DNA of 59,823 nucleotides from an uncultured Muribaculaceae bacterium (lineage in GTDB: Bacteria; Bacteroidota; Bacteroidia; Bacteroidales; Muribaculaceae). The stretch's first letter is position 1; each line of letters starts with the position of its first letter. Below the pieces are notes generated by a model. That model was not told the origin of the DNA. It saw only the letters and a list, made by a program, of their open reading frames with translations, and ran no database searches. Made by a program: the position numbers and the translations under genes. The stretch covers positions 1-59,823 of the forward strand of contig CALUMI010000014.1 in NCBI GenBank assembly GCA_944321725.1, given 5' to 3'. Below, in pieces: positions 1-8,808 of this stretch.

Positions 1-25
1 GTGTGGAATCGTCTGATTTCCACAC
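1..25 (-). terminator. hairpin downstream of dnaK
   Basis: An 8-bp perfect stem pairs positions 1-8 with 18-25. It lies about 40 nt beyond the dnaK stop codon when read on the minus strand, so it probably ends the dnaK transcript. Any T-tract would lie outside the window and cannot be seen. Confidence 0.5.
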
Positions 26-62
26 CTTTTCTTATGGATGTTTATTGTTTATTTATCGTTAC

Positions 63-1988
63 TTACTTGACTTCCTCGAAGTCGGCATCTTGTACGTTTT
101 TGCCGTCGTTGTTTTGGCTGTTGTTGCCATTGTTGGCTGCACCGGCATTTGGATTGAATCCTGCGCCTTGTGCGCCGCCGGCTTGCTGCTGGGCATTGTA
201 GATGTCCTGAGCTGCGGCTTGCATTGCAGCCTGCAATTTGTCGATTGCCGGGTCGATTGCGTCAACATTTTGCGCTTTGTGCGCCTCTTTCAACTCGTTG
301 AGAGCCGCGTCGATAGGAGCGCGTTTGTCGGCGGCAAATTTGTCGCCCAACTCTTTGAGCTGTTTCTCTGTCTGGAAGATTACGGCATCGGCTTTGTTGA
401 TTTTGTCGACGCGCTCTTTCTCTTTGGCATCGGCTGCGGCATTGGCTGCTGCCTCGTCTTTCATTCGCTTGATCTCAGCGTCGGTCAAACCGCTTGATGC
501 CTCAATACGTATGCTTTGCTCTTTGCCTGTTGCTTTGTCTTTTGCGGATACATTCAGAATACCGTTGGCGTCGATTTCGAATGTCACCTCAATCTGAGGC
601 ACACCGCGCGGAGCCGGAGCAATGCCGTCCAAGTGGAAGCGTCCGAGCGATTTGTCGTCGCGTGCCATCGGGCGTTCGCCTTGCAGTACGTTGATTTCCA
701 CAGACGGCTGGTTGTCGGCAGCTGTAGAGAATACTTCGCTCTTGCGTGTCGGGATTGTCGTGTTGGCGTCGATAAGTTTTGTCATTACGCCACCCATTGT
801 TTCAATACCCACTGACAGCGGCACCACGTCGAGCAATACCACGTCTTTCACGTCGCCGCTCAATACGCCGCCCTGTATTGCCGCACCAACAGCGACTACT
901 TCATCAGGGTTAACACCTTTCGACGGCGCTTTGCCGAAGAATTTCTCAACGACTTGCTGTACAGCCGGTATACGTGTCGAGCCTCCGACGAGAATTACCT
1001 CGTCGATATCCGATGTGGTCAGTCCGGCATCCCTCAAAGCGTTTTGGCAAGGAACGATGGTCGCTTGAATCAAATCATCGCACAATTGCTCGAATTTGGC
1101 GCGGGTAAGCGTTTTTACCAAGTGTTTTGGAATACCGTTTACCGGCATGATGTACGGCAGGTTGATTTCGGTGGATGTCGTGCTTGAAAGCTCTATTTTT
1201 GCTTTCTCGGCAGCTTCTTTCAAACGTTGCAATGCCATCGGATCTTGACGTAGGTCTACGCCCTCTTCTTTTTGGAATTCATCGGCAAGCCAGTCGATAA
1301 TCTTATGGTCGAAATCGTCGCCGCCGAGGTGAGTGTCGCCATTTGTGGATTTCACCTCAAACACTCCGTCACCCAATTCAAGGATTGAGATATCAAACGT
1401 ACCGCCGCCAAGGTCGAACACTGCGATTTTCTTGTCGCCGTCGGCTTTGTCCAATCCGTAGGCCAATGCCGCCGCCGTAGGCTCGTTCACTATACGGCGT
1501 ACTGTCAGCCCGGCTATCTCACCGGCCTCTTTGGTGGCCTGACGCTGTGAGTCGTTGAAGTATGCCGGAACAGTTATAACGGCTTCTGTCACGGTCTGTC
1601 CGAGATAGTCCTCAGCTGTTTTCTTCATTTTTTGGAGAATCATTGCGGAAATCTCTTGCGGAGTGTATTCACGCCCGTCGATGTCGACGCGCGGAGTATT
1701 GTTGTCGCCGCGTACTACTTTATAAGGCACACGCGAAATTTCTTTTGTGACATTATCGTAAGTTTCGCCCATGAAACGTTTGATTGAGAAAACCGTGCGT
1801 TTCGGGTTGGTGATTGCCTGACGTTTTGCCGGATCGCCTATCTTGCGCTCGCCGCCATCGACGAATGCCACGATTGAAGGAGTGGTGTTGCGTCCTTCGC
1901 TGTTCGGTATGACTACCGGATCTTTTCCTTCCAGCACAGCCACACACGAGTTTGTCGTACCTAAGTCTATACCAATAATTTTGCCCAT
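63..1988 (-). CDS. dnaK: Chaperone protein DnaK (Hsp70)
   Basis: This is the cytoplasmic ATP-dependent Hsp70 chaperone that folds and remodels proteins with DnaJ and GrpE. It is 641 residues, the normal family length. The N-terminal actin-like ATPase domain opens with [14 protein letters not shown] (from residue 5), has the phosphate-binding FDLGGGTFD near residue 192 and VGGSTRIP near residue 337. The substrate-binding domain and alpha-helical lid follow. The tail is rich in Gly, Asn and Gln and ends in DADFEEVK, the usual acidic DnaK terminus. It stands alone, with no dnaJ or grpE beside it, as is common in Bacteroidales. No CIRCE element is visible upstream; other promoter-like signals are listed separately. 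Identification is secure. Confidence 0.98.
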   Translation of the reverse strand: MGKIIGIDLGTTNSCVAVLEGKDPVVIPNSEGRNTTPSIVAFVDGGERKIGDPAKRQAITNPKRTVFSIKRFMGETYDNVTKEISRVPYKVVRGDNNTPRVDIDGREYTPQEISAMILQKMKKTAEDYLGQTVTEAVITVPAYFNDSQRQATKEAGEIAGLTVRRIVNEPTAAALAYGLDKADGDKKIAVFDLGGGTFDISILELGDGVFEVKSTNGDTHLGGDDFDHKIIDWLADEFQKEEGVDLRQDPMALQRLKEAAEKAKIELSSTTSTEINLPYIMPVNGIPKHLVKTLTRAKFEQLCDDLIQATIVPCQNALRDAGLTTSDIDEVILVGGSTRIPAVQQVVEKFFGKAPSKGVNPDEVVAVGAAIQGGVLSGDVKDVVLLDVVPLSVGIETMGGVMTKLIDANTTIPTRKSEVFSTAADNQPSVEINVLQGERPMARDDKSLGRFHLDGIAPAPRGVPQIEVTFEIDANGILNVSAKDKATGKEQSIRIEASSGLTDAEIKRMKDEAAANAAADAKEKERVDKINKADAVIFQTEKQLKELGDKFAADKRAPIDAALNELKEAHKAQNVDAIDPAIDKLQAAMQAAAQDIYNAQQQAGGAQGAGFNPNAGAANNGNNSQNNDGKNVQDADFEEVK

Positions 1989-2048
1989 AATTGTATATTT
2001 TTTAGTTATTAATCAAGTTTATTGTGGTCGGCCTCAGCAGCCGACATC

Positions 2049-2072
2049 CGAATATAAACAAATCGCGTGCCA
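2049..2072 (-). promoter_or_regulatory. candidate dnaK promoter (mixed sigma-54-like and Bacteroidetes boxes)
   Basis: Read on the minus strand, TGGCACG (2072-2066), 4 nt, then TTGTT (2061-2057) resembles the sigma-54 -24/-12 pattern with one departure (TTGT for TTGC). The same stretch carries TTTG followed 14 nt later by TATATTCG (2056-2049), one base from the Bacteroidetes -7 consensus TAnnTTTG. Which one is used cannot be decided from sequence. Confidence 0.35.
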
Positions 2073-2115
2073 AAGTTTTAATTCGCAGCCTGCGGACGCG
2101 GAGCGAATGGTTTGG

Positions 2116-2134
2116 TACTGACATAACGTCAGTA
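2116..2134. promoter_or_regulatory. inverted repeat between dnaK and the epimerase operon
   Basis: TACTGAC (2116-2122), 5 nt, GTCAGTA (2128-2134) forms a perfect 7-bp inverted repeat in the 318-nt divergent gap. It could be an operator for dnaK or for the operon on the other side. It is not CIRCE-like. The function is inferred from position only. Confidence 0.3.
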
Positions 2135-2206
2135 TCATTGTGACATTAACAGCGGAGCAAAGAGCGGTTATGTTGCAAAACATAGATATTTTTCTGCCAA
2201 AATACG

Positions 2207-2235
2207 TTTGATGTTTTAATTTTATACTAATTTTG
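2207..2235 (+). promoter_or_regulatory. promoter of the methylmalonyl-CoA decarboxylase operon
   Basis: A -33 box TTTG (2207-2210) and a -7 box TAATTTTG (2228-2235) are separated by 17 nt and match the Bacteroidetes housekeeping promoter. They lie about 70 nt before the epimerase start, leaving an AT-rich leader. Confidence 0.7.
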
Positions 2236-2306
2236 CGTAGCATTGCAAGTTTGCATAGATGTGCATATATAATAGTTGAATATCAACATATTAAAATTAA
2301 TATATT

Positions 2307-2717
2307 ATGAATATTTCTCAAATCGAACATCTTGGAATAGCAGTCAAGAGTCTTGAAGAGGCCATTCCGTATTATGAAAACGTATTGGGTCTTAAGTGTT
2401 ATGCAATAGAAGAGGTGGCAGACCAAAAGGTAAAGACAGCTTTCTTTATGGTCGGGCAGACTAAGATTGAGCTGCTTGAGCCGACAAGCGAGGACAGCAC
2501 GATAGCCAAATTCATCGAAAAGCGCGGTGAAGGAATACATCATTTGGCATTTAAAATCGAGGACGGTGTGGCCAACGCTCTTGCGGAAGTTGAGGGTAAA
2601 GGTGTGCGTTTGATTGACAAGGCTCCGCGCAAGGGCGCAGAGGGGCTTAATATTGCTTTCTTGCATCCGAAGTCTACACTCGGAGTGCTGACAGAGCTTT
2701 GTGAGAAACCGGAATAG
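2307..2717 (+). CDS. mce: Methylmalonyl-CoA epimerase
   Basis: A 136-residue VOC-fold (glyoxalase-like) enzyme that interconverts (R)- and (S)-methylmalonyl-CoA. It thereby links B12-dependent methylmalonyl-CoA mutase to decarboxylation in the succinate-to-propionate pathway. Expected metal ligands are present: His8 in the opening IEHLGIAV strand, His78/79 in GIHHLAF, and Glu130 in LTELCE. It is the first gene of a five-gene operon, 33 nt ahead of the carboxyltransferase, which fits its function. The ATG at 2307 places the first beta strand at the very N-terminus, as in homologues. Confidence 0.95.
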   Translation: MNISQIEHLGIAVKSLEEAIPYYENVLGLKCYAIEEVADQKVKTAFFMVGQTKIELLEPTSEDSTIAKFIEKRGEGIHHLAFKIEDGVANALAEVEGKGVRLIDKAPRKGAEGLNIAFLHPKSTLGVLTELCEKPE

Positions 2718-2750
2718 TCGTATAGAAAAAAGTTTTAATACATATTTTTT

Positions 2751-4304
2751 ATGAGCAATCAACTTGAAAAAGTGCAGGAGCTTATCGCTTTGCGCGAGAA
2801 AGCCCGTCTTGGTGGTGGCGAAAAAGCTATAGCTAAACAGCACGAGAGAGGAAAATACACAGCACGCGAAAGAATAGCGCAACTTCTCGATGAGGGAAGT
2901 TTTGAGGAACTCGATATGTTTGTGCAACACCGTTGCACGAATTTCGGACAGGAGAAAAAGCATTTCCTTGGCGATGGCGTAGTGACAGGCTACGGTACTA
3001 TCGACGGCCGTCTTGTTTATGTGTTTGCGCAGGATTTCACTGTTTTCGGCGGCTCTTTGTCGGAAGCTATGGCGCAGAAGATTTGCAAAATCATGGATAT
3101 GGCCATGAAGATGGGTGCTCCGGTTATAGGGTTGAACGACTCGGGCGGCGCACGTATTCAGGAAGGTATCAATGCGTTGGCCGGATATGCTGAGATTTTT
3201 GAGCGCAATATTCTTGCGTCAGGTGTCGTCCCGCAAATTTCGGCAATTCTCGGCCCGTGTGCCGGCGGAGCTGTCTATTCTCCGGCATTGACCGATTTCA
3301 CTATAATGACAAAAGGCATATCCTACATGTTCCTTACCGGCCCGAAAGTTGTGAAGACAGTCACGGGTGAGGATGTCACACAAGAACAACTTGGAGGTGC
3401 TACGATGCACTCCTCGAAGTCGGGTGTGGCCCATTTCGCCACAGAGGACGGAGAAGAGGCTCTGATGCTTATCCGCAAGCTGTTGAGCTACATTCCTCAA
3501 AACAATCTTGAAGAGGCTCCTCTTGTGAAATGCACTGATCCAATCGACCGTTTGGAAGACTCTTTGAATGAGATAGTGCCCGATTCTCCAAATAAGGCAT
3601 ACGATATGTATGAGGTGATAGGAGCGATTATCGATAATGGAGAATTTCTTGAGGTTCAGCGCGATTTCGCGAAGAACATAATCATCGGTTTCGCCCGTTT
3701 CAACGGACAATCTGTCGGTATCGTGGCCAATCAGCCTAAATATTTGGCCGGAGTGCTCGACTGCAACGCCTCTCGCAAGGCTGCACGCTTTGTTCGTTTC
3801 TGCGACGCTTTCAATATTCCTATCGTTTCGCTTGTCGATGTGCCGGGCTTCTTGCCGGGAACCGGACAAGAATATAACGCTGTCATACTTCATGGCGCAA
3901 AATTGCTTTATGCTTATGGCGAGGCTACAGTGCCTAAAGTTACGGTGACACTTCGCAAGAGCTATGGCGGAAGCCATATCGTGATGAGCTGTAAGCAGTT
4001 GCGTGGCGACATGAATTACGCTTGGCCTACTGCGGAGATTGCGGTGATGGGTGCTGCCGGAGCGGCAGAGGTGCTCTATGCGAAAGAGGCTAAAGAACAG
4101 GCTGATCCTAAGGCGTTCATAGCGGAGAAAGAAAAAGAGTACACCGATTTGTTCTGCAATCCTTACAATGCGGCAAAATATGGCTATATCGACGATGTGA
4201 TTGAGCCGCGCAACACGCGCTTCCGCATAATCCGCGCATTGCAGCAATTAGCTACTAAAAAATTGACAAATCCTGCCAAAAAGCATGGCAATATTCCATT
4301 ATAA
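2751..4304 (+). CDS. mmdA: Methylmalonyl-CoA decarboxylase alpha subunit (carboxyltransferase)
   Basis: A 517-residue acyl-CoA carboxyltransferase with two crotonase-like halves. It moves the carboxyl group of methylmalonyl-CoA onto the biotin carrier, releasing propionyl-CoA. The N-terminal half carries [11 protein letters not shown] near residue 129 and [11 protein letters not shown] near residue 167, the oxyanion-hole glycines. The C-terminal half carries [12 protein letters not shown] near residue 363 and YGGSHIVM near residue 405. Length and motifs fit MmdA/PccB. Co-location with the epimerase, biotin carrier and Na+ pump subunits points to the decarboxylase rather than an ATP-dependent propionyl-CoA carboxylase, since no biotin carboxylase gene is present. 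Cytoplasmic, docked on the membrane pump. Confidence 0.93.
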   Translation: MSNQLEKVQELIALREKARLGGGEKAIAKQHERGKYTARERIAQLLDEGSFEELDMFVQHRCTNFGQEKKHFLGDGVVTGYGTIDGRLVYVFAQDFTVFGGSLSEAMAQKICKIMDMAMKMGAPVIGLNDSGGARIQEGINALAGYAEIFERNILASGVVPQISAILGPCAGGAVYSPALTDFTIMTKGISYMFLTGPKVVKTVTGEDVTQEQLGGATMHSSKSGVAHFATEDGEEALMLIRKLLSYIPQNNLEEAPLVKCTDPIDRLEDSLNEIVPDSPNKAYDMYEVIGAIIDNGEFLEVQRDFAKNIIIGFARFNGQSVGIVANQPKYLAGVLDCNASRKAARFVRFCDAFNIPIVSLVDVPGFLPGTGQEYNAVILHGAKLLYAYGEATVPKVTVTLRKSYGGSHIVMSCKQLRGDMNYAWPTAEIAVMGAAGAAEVLYAKEAKEQADPKAFIAEKEKEYTDLFCNPYNAAKYGYIDDVIEPRNTRFRIIRALQQLATKKLTNPAKKHGNIPL

Positions 4305-4314
4305 CAACTGAATT

Positions 4315-5241
4315 ATGAATAGAAAAGCAGTGATATTGCTGTTTGGCTGCCTCTTGCTTTGTGGTGCGAGTGTTTTTGCGCAAGGTCGCAGAGCTATTTG
4401 CATCAATGAGGTAATGGTGCAGAACGACAGTAATTACATAGACGATTATGGTAGGTACCAAGCATGGATTGAGTTGTTTAACTCGGCATACGCTCCGATA
4501 GAGATATCGAGCATGTATCTGACTAACGACAAGAACAATCCGAAAATGTATCCTGTGCCGCGTATGGATGTCAACACTGAGATACCGGGCAGGCAGCATG
4601 TGGTGTTTTGGGCAGACAACGAGCCTAACAAAGGCACGTTCCATATCAATTTCAAATTGGAGCCCGGCAAAGATAATTGGATTGGTCTTTATGACGCCGA
4701 CGGCAAAACGCTTATCGATGAGGTGCTTGTTCCGGCGAGTCTTGGCGCCAACCAGTCTTATGCGCGCAAACAGGACGGCGTGAAGAATGAGGACAACGAC
4801 GCTGAGGCGTGGGAAGTGCGCGATGGCAGCGACGAGAAGTATATAACGCCGGAGAGCAACAACATCATCATCGATTCCAATGAGAAGATAGAGATGTTTG
4901 TGGAGCATGACAGATACGGTATAGGCATGACAGTCATTTCAATGCTTATCGTGTTTGTGTGTCTGCTGATTCTCAGCTTGGCATTCCGCGCCATCGGCAA
5001 GTTCAACGCCAAACTTGCGCAGCGCAAGCGCGAGGAGGCAACCGGCGCGTTGGCTTCTGCCGCAGAGGTCGACAGAGATCCCGACTCCGGTGAGGAGATT
5101 GCTGCCGTGTGCATGGCTTTGCACGAGCATCTCAACATGCACGACCATGAGGATTTAGTCCTTACCATAAACAAGGTGAAACGCGCTTATTCTCCGTGGA
5201 ACTCAAAGATTTATTCTTTACGCGAATTGCCGCATAAATAA
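4315..5241 (+). CDS. Lamin-tail domain / OadG-type delta subunit fusion
   Basis: A 308-residue protein with a signal peptide (residues 1-22, cleavage after VFAQ), a lamin-tail-like beta-sandwich (about residues 27-165: INEVM, WIELFN and SYARKQDG strands), one membrane helix near residues 200-224, and a basic cytoplasmic stretch. The helix plus cytosolic tail corresponds to the small OadG/MmdD delta subunit that holds sodium-pump decarboxylases together. OadG proteins are normally about 80-120 residues; here an exported domain of about 180 residues precedes the helix. It sits between the alpha subunit and the biotin carrier, as a delta subunit would. The domain call rests on motif appearance; the operon role is well supported. 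Confidence 0.75.
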   Translation: MNRKAVILLFGCLLLCGASVFAQGRRAICINEVMVQNDSNYIDDYGRYQAWIELFNSAYAPIEISSMYLTNDKNNPKMYPVPRMDVNTEIPGRQHVVFWADNEPNKGTFHINFKLEPGKDNWIGLYDADGKTLIDEVLVPASLGANQSYARKQDGVKNEDNDAEAWEVRDGSDEKYITPESNNIIIDSNEKIEMFVEHDRYGIGMTVISMLIVFVCLLILSLAFRAIGKFNAKLAQRKREEATGALASAAEVDRDPDSGEEIAAVCMALHEHLNMHDHEDLVLTINKVKRAYSPWNSKIYSLRELPHK

Positions 5242-5265
5242 AATAATCCAATTAATTAAAAAGAA

Positions 5266-5697
5266 ATGAAAGAATATAAGTATAAAATCAACGGTACCGA
5301 ATACAAGGTTTCCGTAGGTGATATTGAAAACAATGTGGCTCATGTCTATGTCAACGGAGCTCCTTATAAAGTCGAACTTGAGCACGATACTGTAGTTCCT
5401 GCCGTAAAGCGTCCGAAGCCGGCCGCTGCTCCGCGTACTGAAAGCGGAGAGAAAGTAATCGCCAAGCCGACGGCCTCTTCCGGCGCAGGCTCGGTTAAGG
5501 CGCCGCTTCCCGGTGTGATTGTCGATATCACGGTAAAAGTGGGCGACACGATAAAGAACGGCGACACTGTTGTCATCCTTGAGGCGATGAAAATGGAAAA
5601 TAATATACATACCGACCGCGCCGGTGTGGTTAAGTCAATCGAAGTCAACAAGGGCGACTCCGTGCTTGAGGGGGCTGTCTTATTAACTATAGAGTAA
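5266..5697 (+). CDS. mmdC: Biotin carboxyl carrier subunit (gamma) of the decarboxylase
   Basis: A 143-residue biotinyl carrier. After an N-terminal region and a Pro/Ala-rich flexible linker (about residues 45-70), the C-terminal biotinyl domain carries the AMKMEN motif with the biotinylated lysine at residue 109. It shuttles carboxyl groups from the alpha subunit to the membrane beta subunit, where decarboxylation drives Na+ export. It lies 24 nt after the delta gene and 12 nt before the beta gene. ATG 5266 is the only start that keeps the full domain. Confidence 0.93.
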   Translation: MKEYKYKINGTEYKVSVGDIENNVAHVYVNGAPYKVELEHDTVVPAVKRPKPAAAPRTESGEKVIAKPTASSGAGSVKAPLPGVIVDITVKVGDTIKNGDTVVILEAMKMENNIHTDRAGVVKSIEVNKGDSVLEGAVLLTIE

Positions 5698-5709
5698 AGA
5701 GATTGAATT

Positions 5710-6867
5710 ATGGAGTTGATTAATTTTTTAGGACAAAACCTTGCCGACTTTTGGAGCTTTACAGGTTTCGCCAACGCGACACCGGGGCACATAGTCATGC
5801 TTTGTGTGGGTCTGTTCTTTATTTGGCTTGCCATTAAGCACGACTTCGAGCCTCTTTTGCTTGTCCCGATAGGCTTCGGCATATTGGTCGGTAATATTCC
5901 TTTCAAAATAGACGCCGGTCTGGAGGTCGGAATTTATGAGGAAGGCTCTGTGTTGAATATATTGTACAACGGTGTCAGTGCCGGATGGTATCCTCCGCTG
6001 ATTTTCTTGGGGATAGGCGCGATGACCGACTTTTCGGCTCTCATTGCAAATCCTAAGCTGATGCTTATCGGCGCGGCTGCGCAGTTCGGTATTTTTGGCG
6101 CATATATTGTCGCTCTTGCTATCGGGTTTGCTCCTGATCAGGCTGCAGCGATTGCGATTATCGGCGGTGCCGACGGCCCGACAGCGATATTCTTGTCATC
6201 GAAACTCGCTCCTAACCTGATGGGTGCCATAGCCGTGTCGGCCTACTCTTATATGGCTCTCGTGCCTGTCATTCAGCCGCCAATCATGAAATTGCTTACC
6301 ACGAAGAAAGAGCGTCTGATTCGCATGAAACCGGCTCGTGCCGTTTCTCAGAATGAGAAAATCATGTTCCCGATTATCGGCTTGTTGCTTACGTGCTTTG
6401 TCGTGCCTTCCGCTCTTCCGCTGCTCGGTATGCTTTTCTTCGGCAATCTGTTGCGTGAAAGCGGGGTGACAACCCGTCTTGCCAAAACTGCAAGCAACGC
6501 GTTGAACGATATTATCGTGATGCTGCTCGGGCTTACGGTTGGAGCGTCGACGCAGGCTTCCGAGTTCCTTACATGGAGCACGCTCGGCATATTCTTCCTT
6601 GGCTTTATGGCGTTTGTGATAGCTTCCGCTTCCGGAGTGTTGTTTGTCAAGATATTCAACTTGATGCTTCCGAAGTCGAAGAAGATAAATCCGCTTATCG
6701 GCAATGCCGGAGTTTCTGCAGTGCCGATGTCGGCGCGTATATCCAACAACATCGGCTTGCAGTACGACCCGAACAATTATCTGCTGATGCATGCCATGGG
6801 TCCGAATGTTGCCGGTGTGATTGGCTCGGCTGTGGCAGCCGGAGCGTTGCTCGGATTTCTCGGATAG
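5710..6867 (+). CDS. mmdB: Na+-translocating decarboxylase beta subunit (OadB/MmdB family)
   Basis: A 385-residue polytopic inner-membrane protein of the OadB family. It decarboxylates carboxybiotin and exports sodium ions. Family hallmarks are visible: GGADGPTAIFLSSKLAP near residues 155-172, with the key aspartate in the GGADGP loop, and GNAGVSAVPMSAR near residues 333-345. Length is typical for short-form MmdB/GcdB. It is the last gene of the operon: propionyl-CoA formation by the alpha subunit is coupled here to a sodium gradient that can support transport or ATP synthesis. Confidence 0.95.
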   Translation: MELINFLGQNLADFWSFTGFANATPGHIVMLCVGLFFIWLAIKHDFEPLLLVPIGFGILVGNIPFKIDAGLEVGIYEEGSVLNILYNGVSAGWYPPLIFLGIGAMTDFSALIANPKLMLIGAAAQFGIFGAYIVALAIGFAPDQAAAIAIIGGADGPTAIFLSSKLAPNLMGAIAVSAYSYMALVPVIQPPIMKLLTTKKERLIRMKPARAVSQNEKIMFPIIGLLLTCFVVPSALPLLGMLFFGNLLRESGVTTRLAKTASNALNDIIVMLLGLTVGASTQASEFLTWSTLGIFFLGFMAFVIASASGVLFVKIFNLMLPKSKKINPLIGNAGVSAVPMSARISNNIGLQYDPNNYLLMHAMGPNVAGVIGSAVAAGALLGFLG

Positions 6868-6962
6868 AAAATGTAATTCGTTTCATGACTAATATGTTTG
6901 GCAGGATGTGCCGTGAGGCATGTCCTGTCTTTTTTTGTTTGAATAAGGAAGATGTATTTTTG

Positions 6963-6991
6963 TTTGGATAATTAAATTTTTTTTATATTTG
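6963..6991 (+). promoter_or_regulatory. strong consensus promoter of the candidate ncRNA
   Basis: TTTG (6963-6966), 17 nt, then TATATTTG (6984-6991) is a full match to the Bacteroidetes -33/-7 promoter. The predicted start of transcription is near 6997. No coding start follows for almost 400 nt. Confidence 0.75.
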
Positions 6992-6996
6992 TGGCA

Positions 6997-7316
6997 TATT
7001 GTCCACGCTGTGCATTTGTGATGAATGGGTGGGCGATAATTACATAATGGAAAGCGTCATCGATGCTTTGTCTATGGCATTCCGAAACCTGAGAAATTTC
7101 GAATTGTTGGTCACAGACATGTGCGGAAGTGATTGCTGCGGGTATGTCATAACTACATCCCGGAGTGTGCATTGAGAGTATGTGATACTCTCGGCACACT
7201 TGTATTGAGGTGTGTATAGCATATCGGCGTGGGCAACACTCTACTCGTTCACCAACAAGGTTTCTCAGGACCCCGGAAGCGGATAAGTAGAGATGGGAGT
7301 CCACGTTTTTTGTTGT
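6997..7316 (+). ncRNA. candidate structured non-coding RNA (or long 5' leader)
   Basis: About 320 nt without a plausible ORF lie behind a consensus promoter. A long-range helix is visible: 7066-7075 with 7283-7292, TTCCG 7080-7084 with CGGAA 7274-7278, 7088-7096 with 7261-7269 (9 bp), and 7104-7111 with 7251-7258 (8 bp). Inside it are local hairpins: 7164-7170 with 7194-7200 closing over 7174-7181 with 7185-7192 (15 bp in all), and CGGG/ATGT 7139-7147 with 7155-7162. The 3' end has GTCCACG followed by T6 (7305-7311). It does not show the signature motifs of RNase P RNA, tmRNA or SRP RNA. A 6S-like RNA or a cis-acting leader of the next operon remain possible. Confidence 0.6.
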
Positions 7317-7380
7317 GTAGTCTGAACGTTTGTAACATAAAACCGCCTTGCCGGACTTCAAAGGCACAAAAATCATTTTT

Positions 7381-7962
7381 ATGAAAAAATTTATTTTAGC
7401 AGCTTTGTCTGTGCTGATGTTGTCAGGCATGGCAAATGCCCAACTCAATGAGGAAATTAAACTGAGCAGGGAACGTGCCGAAAAATTGCAAAAAATGTGT
7501 GATGACTACAAGAGATCAGGTAATTCTAATGTCGACGGCTTTGGCGATGCCGTGAAAGACGCGGCTGTTTTGGCAATAGCCAACAGTGTTCAGTTGGAAA
7601 ACATGTACAAACGGCAAATCGGTGAGCCTAATGCGGATGGGACTATCGACGTTACAAACGACAAACCCACATTGGAAGAGTGGACAGCATTTGCCACTAC
7701 AGTAGCCGGAGAGGCTGTCAGCATCAAGAACGCAACCGACAAGGCAAAGGCAACAGCCGATGAGGTTAAGTCAATAACGGAGAGCGCTACCAAAGAGAAA
7801 AATCCTATGAAGGCTGCTAAAGCGGCAAAGACCGCAAAAGCCGTGTCCGCAGTTCTTGAGTTCGGCAATGCCGCCACTCCCATTCTTTTGGAGGAAAGTG
7901 CGGCTCAGGTGAAAGCCGTTAATACAATCATTGAAACTATTAAGTCAGGAAAAAATCTGTAG
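7381..7962 (+). CDS. Exported alpha-helical protein of unknown function (CsgG-like operon, gene 1)
   Basis: I do not recognise the family. The 193-residue product has a clear signal peptide (MKKFILAALSVLMLSGMANA, cleavage near residue 20), then a helical, Lys/Ala-rich mature part with repeated Ala-Lys stretches around residues 120-160. ATG 7381 is preferred over in-frame upstream codons because it starts the signal peptide directly. It ends 2 nt before the CsgG-family gene and opens a run of five exported proteins, so a periplasmic role in the same assembly is likely. Confidence 0.75.
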   Translation: MKKFILAALSVLMLSGMANAQLNEEIKLSRERAEKLQKMCDDYKRSGNSNVDGFGDAVKDAAVLAIANSVQLENMYKRQIGEPNADGTIDVTNDKPTLEEWTAFATTVAGEAVSIKNATDKAKATADEVKSITESATKEKNPMKAAKAAKTAKAVSAVLEFGNAATPILLEESAAQVKAVNTIIETIKSGKNL

Positions 7963-7964
7963 GC

Positions 7965-8801
7965 ATGTTTGTGAGGCAATTAGGATTGATAGCTGTCATC
8001 ATGGCTGTGTGTATCTTTAACGGATACGCACAGTCGGGTGACGACGACCGCCAAGTGGTCGGAGTGGCCAAGTTCACAGGTGGTGAAAACAGCTCTTATA
8101 CGGGGTTGGTTACAGAAAAAGTAGTGGAGATGCTTACCAACAGTAAGCGTTTCCGGGTTGTTGACCGCACAAGCCGCGACAAGATTGTGGAGGAGCTTGA
8201 GTTGCAGAAGAACGAGGCCTTCATCGACAGCGAGAATCTTGTGGAGCAGGGTGTGGCTGTTGCCGCAGAGAAAATAATAACCGGAGAGATTGTCAAGATT
8301 CCGGTTTACAGAATGAAAAACGGTGATGGCTCGGTACGGGGCTTTAAGGCAAGTGTCGCTTTCCAGATGAAAGTTGTAGATGTGGCTACAGGTGTGAGCA
8401 CTGAAGCCACAAGTTTCGAGGGCAAAGCCAGCGAGGAATGCCTTTCTCCGGAAGCGGCAGTGACAATGGCCATGATGTCGCTTGAGGATGAGATTGCCGA
8501 ATATTTTCGTATAAATTTTCCGGTCACTGCTAAACTGATGAAAATATTGGAAGAAAAAGACGGTTCGGCAAAAGTGATATTGGTGAAAGCCGGAAAGCGT
8601 GACGGGGTGAAAAAAGGCGACAAATTCAAGATTGAGAGTCTTGAGGAGCTTGACGGAGAAATTCTCCCTACGGAATTAGGCACGGCTACTTTGGAAACCT
8701 TGAGAGGAGATGCCTATTGCGAATGCAAGGTTGATAAAAAGCGGCAAAAGCCGTCTATGATAATTTTAAGGCCAACAATCAGGTTAGGCTTTCGCTTATA
8801 A
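7965..8801 (+). CDS. CsgG/curli-assembly-like exported protein
   Basis: A 278-residue protein with a signal peptide (to about residue 23, GYAQ). The CsgG-type domain follows: VGVAKFTGG near residue 33, then FRVVDRTSRDKIVEELE and an AAEKIITGEIV strand near residues 95-107. The C-terminal part (about residues 185-225) contains KAGKRDGVKKGDKF, a small beta module also found at the ends of FlgT-like proteins. CsgG proteins form outer-membrane secretion pores, but related periplasmic proteins only share the fold. No lipobox cysteine is visible after the signal peptide, unlike true CsgG, so pore formation is uncertain. It is embedded in a five-gene operon. Confidence 0.8.
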   Translation: MFVRQLGLIAVIMAVCIFNGYAQSGDDDRQVVGVAKFTGGENSSYTGLVTEKVVEMLTNSKRFRVVDRTSRDKIVEELELQKNEAFIDSENLVEQGVAVAAEKIITGEIVKIPVYRMKNGDGSVRGFKASVAFQMKVVDVATGVSTEATSFEGKASEECLSPEAAVTMAMMSLEDEIAEYFRINFPVTAKLMKILEEKDGSAKVILVKAGKRDGVKKGDKFKIESLEELDGEILPTELGTATLETLRGDAYCECKVDKKRQKPSMIILRPTIRLGFRL

Positions 8802-8808
8802 TAAAGGA

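Noticed and set aside
1989..2306. CIRCE/HrcA operator upstream of dnaK
   Set aside because: No TTAGCACTC-N9-GAGTGCTAA or close variant on either strand.
3219..4247. 342-codon open frame on the minus strand
   Set aside because: It is the antisense shadow of mmdA; composition is rich in Arg, His and Cys and has no family motif.
6997..7316. RNase P RNA, tmRNA or SRP RNA
   Set aside because: The conserved cores (GAGGAAAGTCC, an Ala-tag frame, or the GGTC...CGGAAGGAAGC loop) are absent.
6972..7448. 158-codon open frame on the minus strand across the RNA region
   Set aside because: It overlaps the signal peptide of the next gene and a plus-strand promoter, and reads as an unstructured mix; the RNA interpretation explains the region better.
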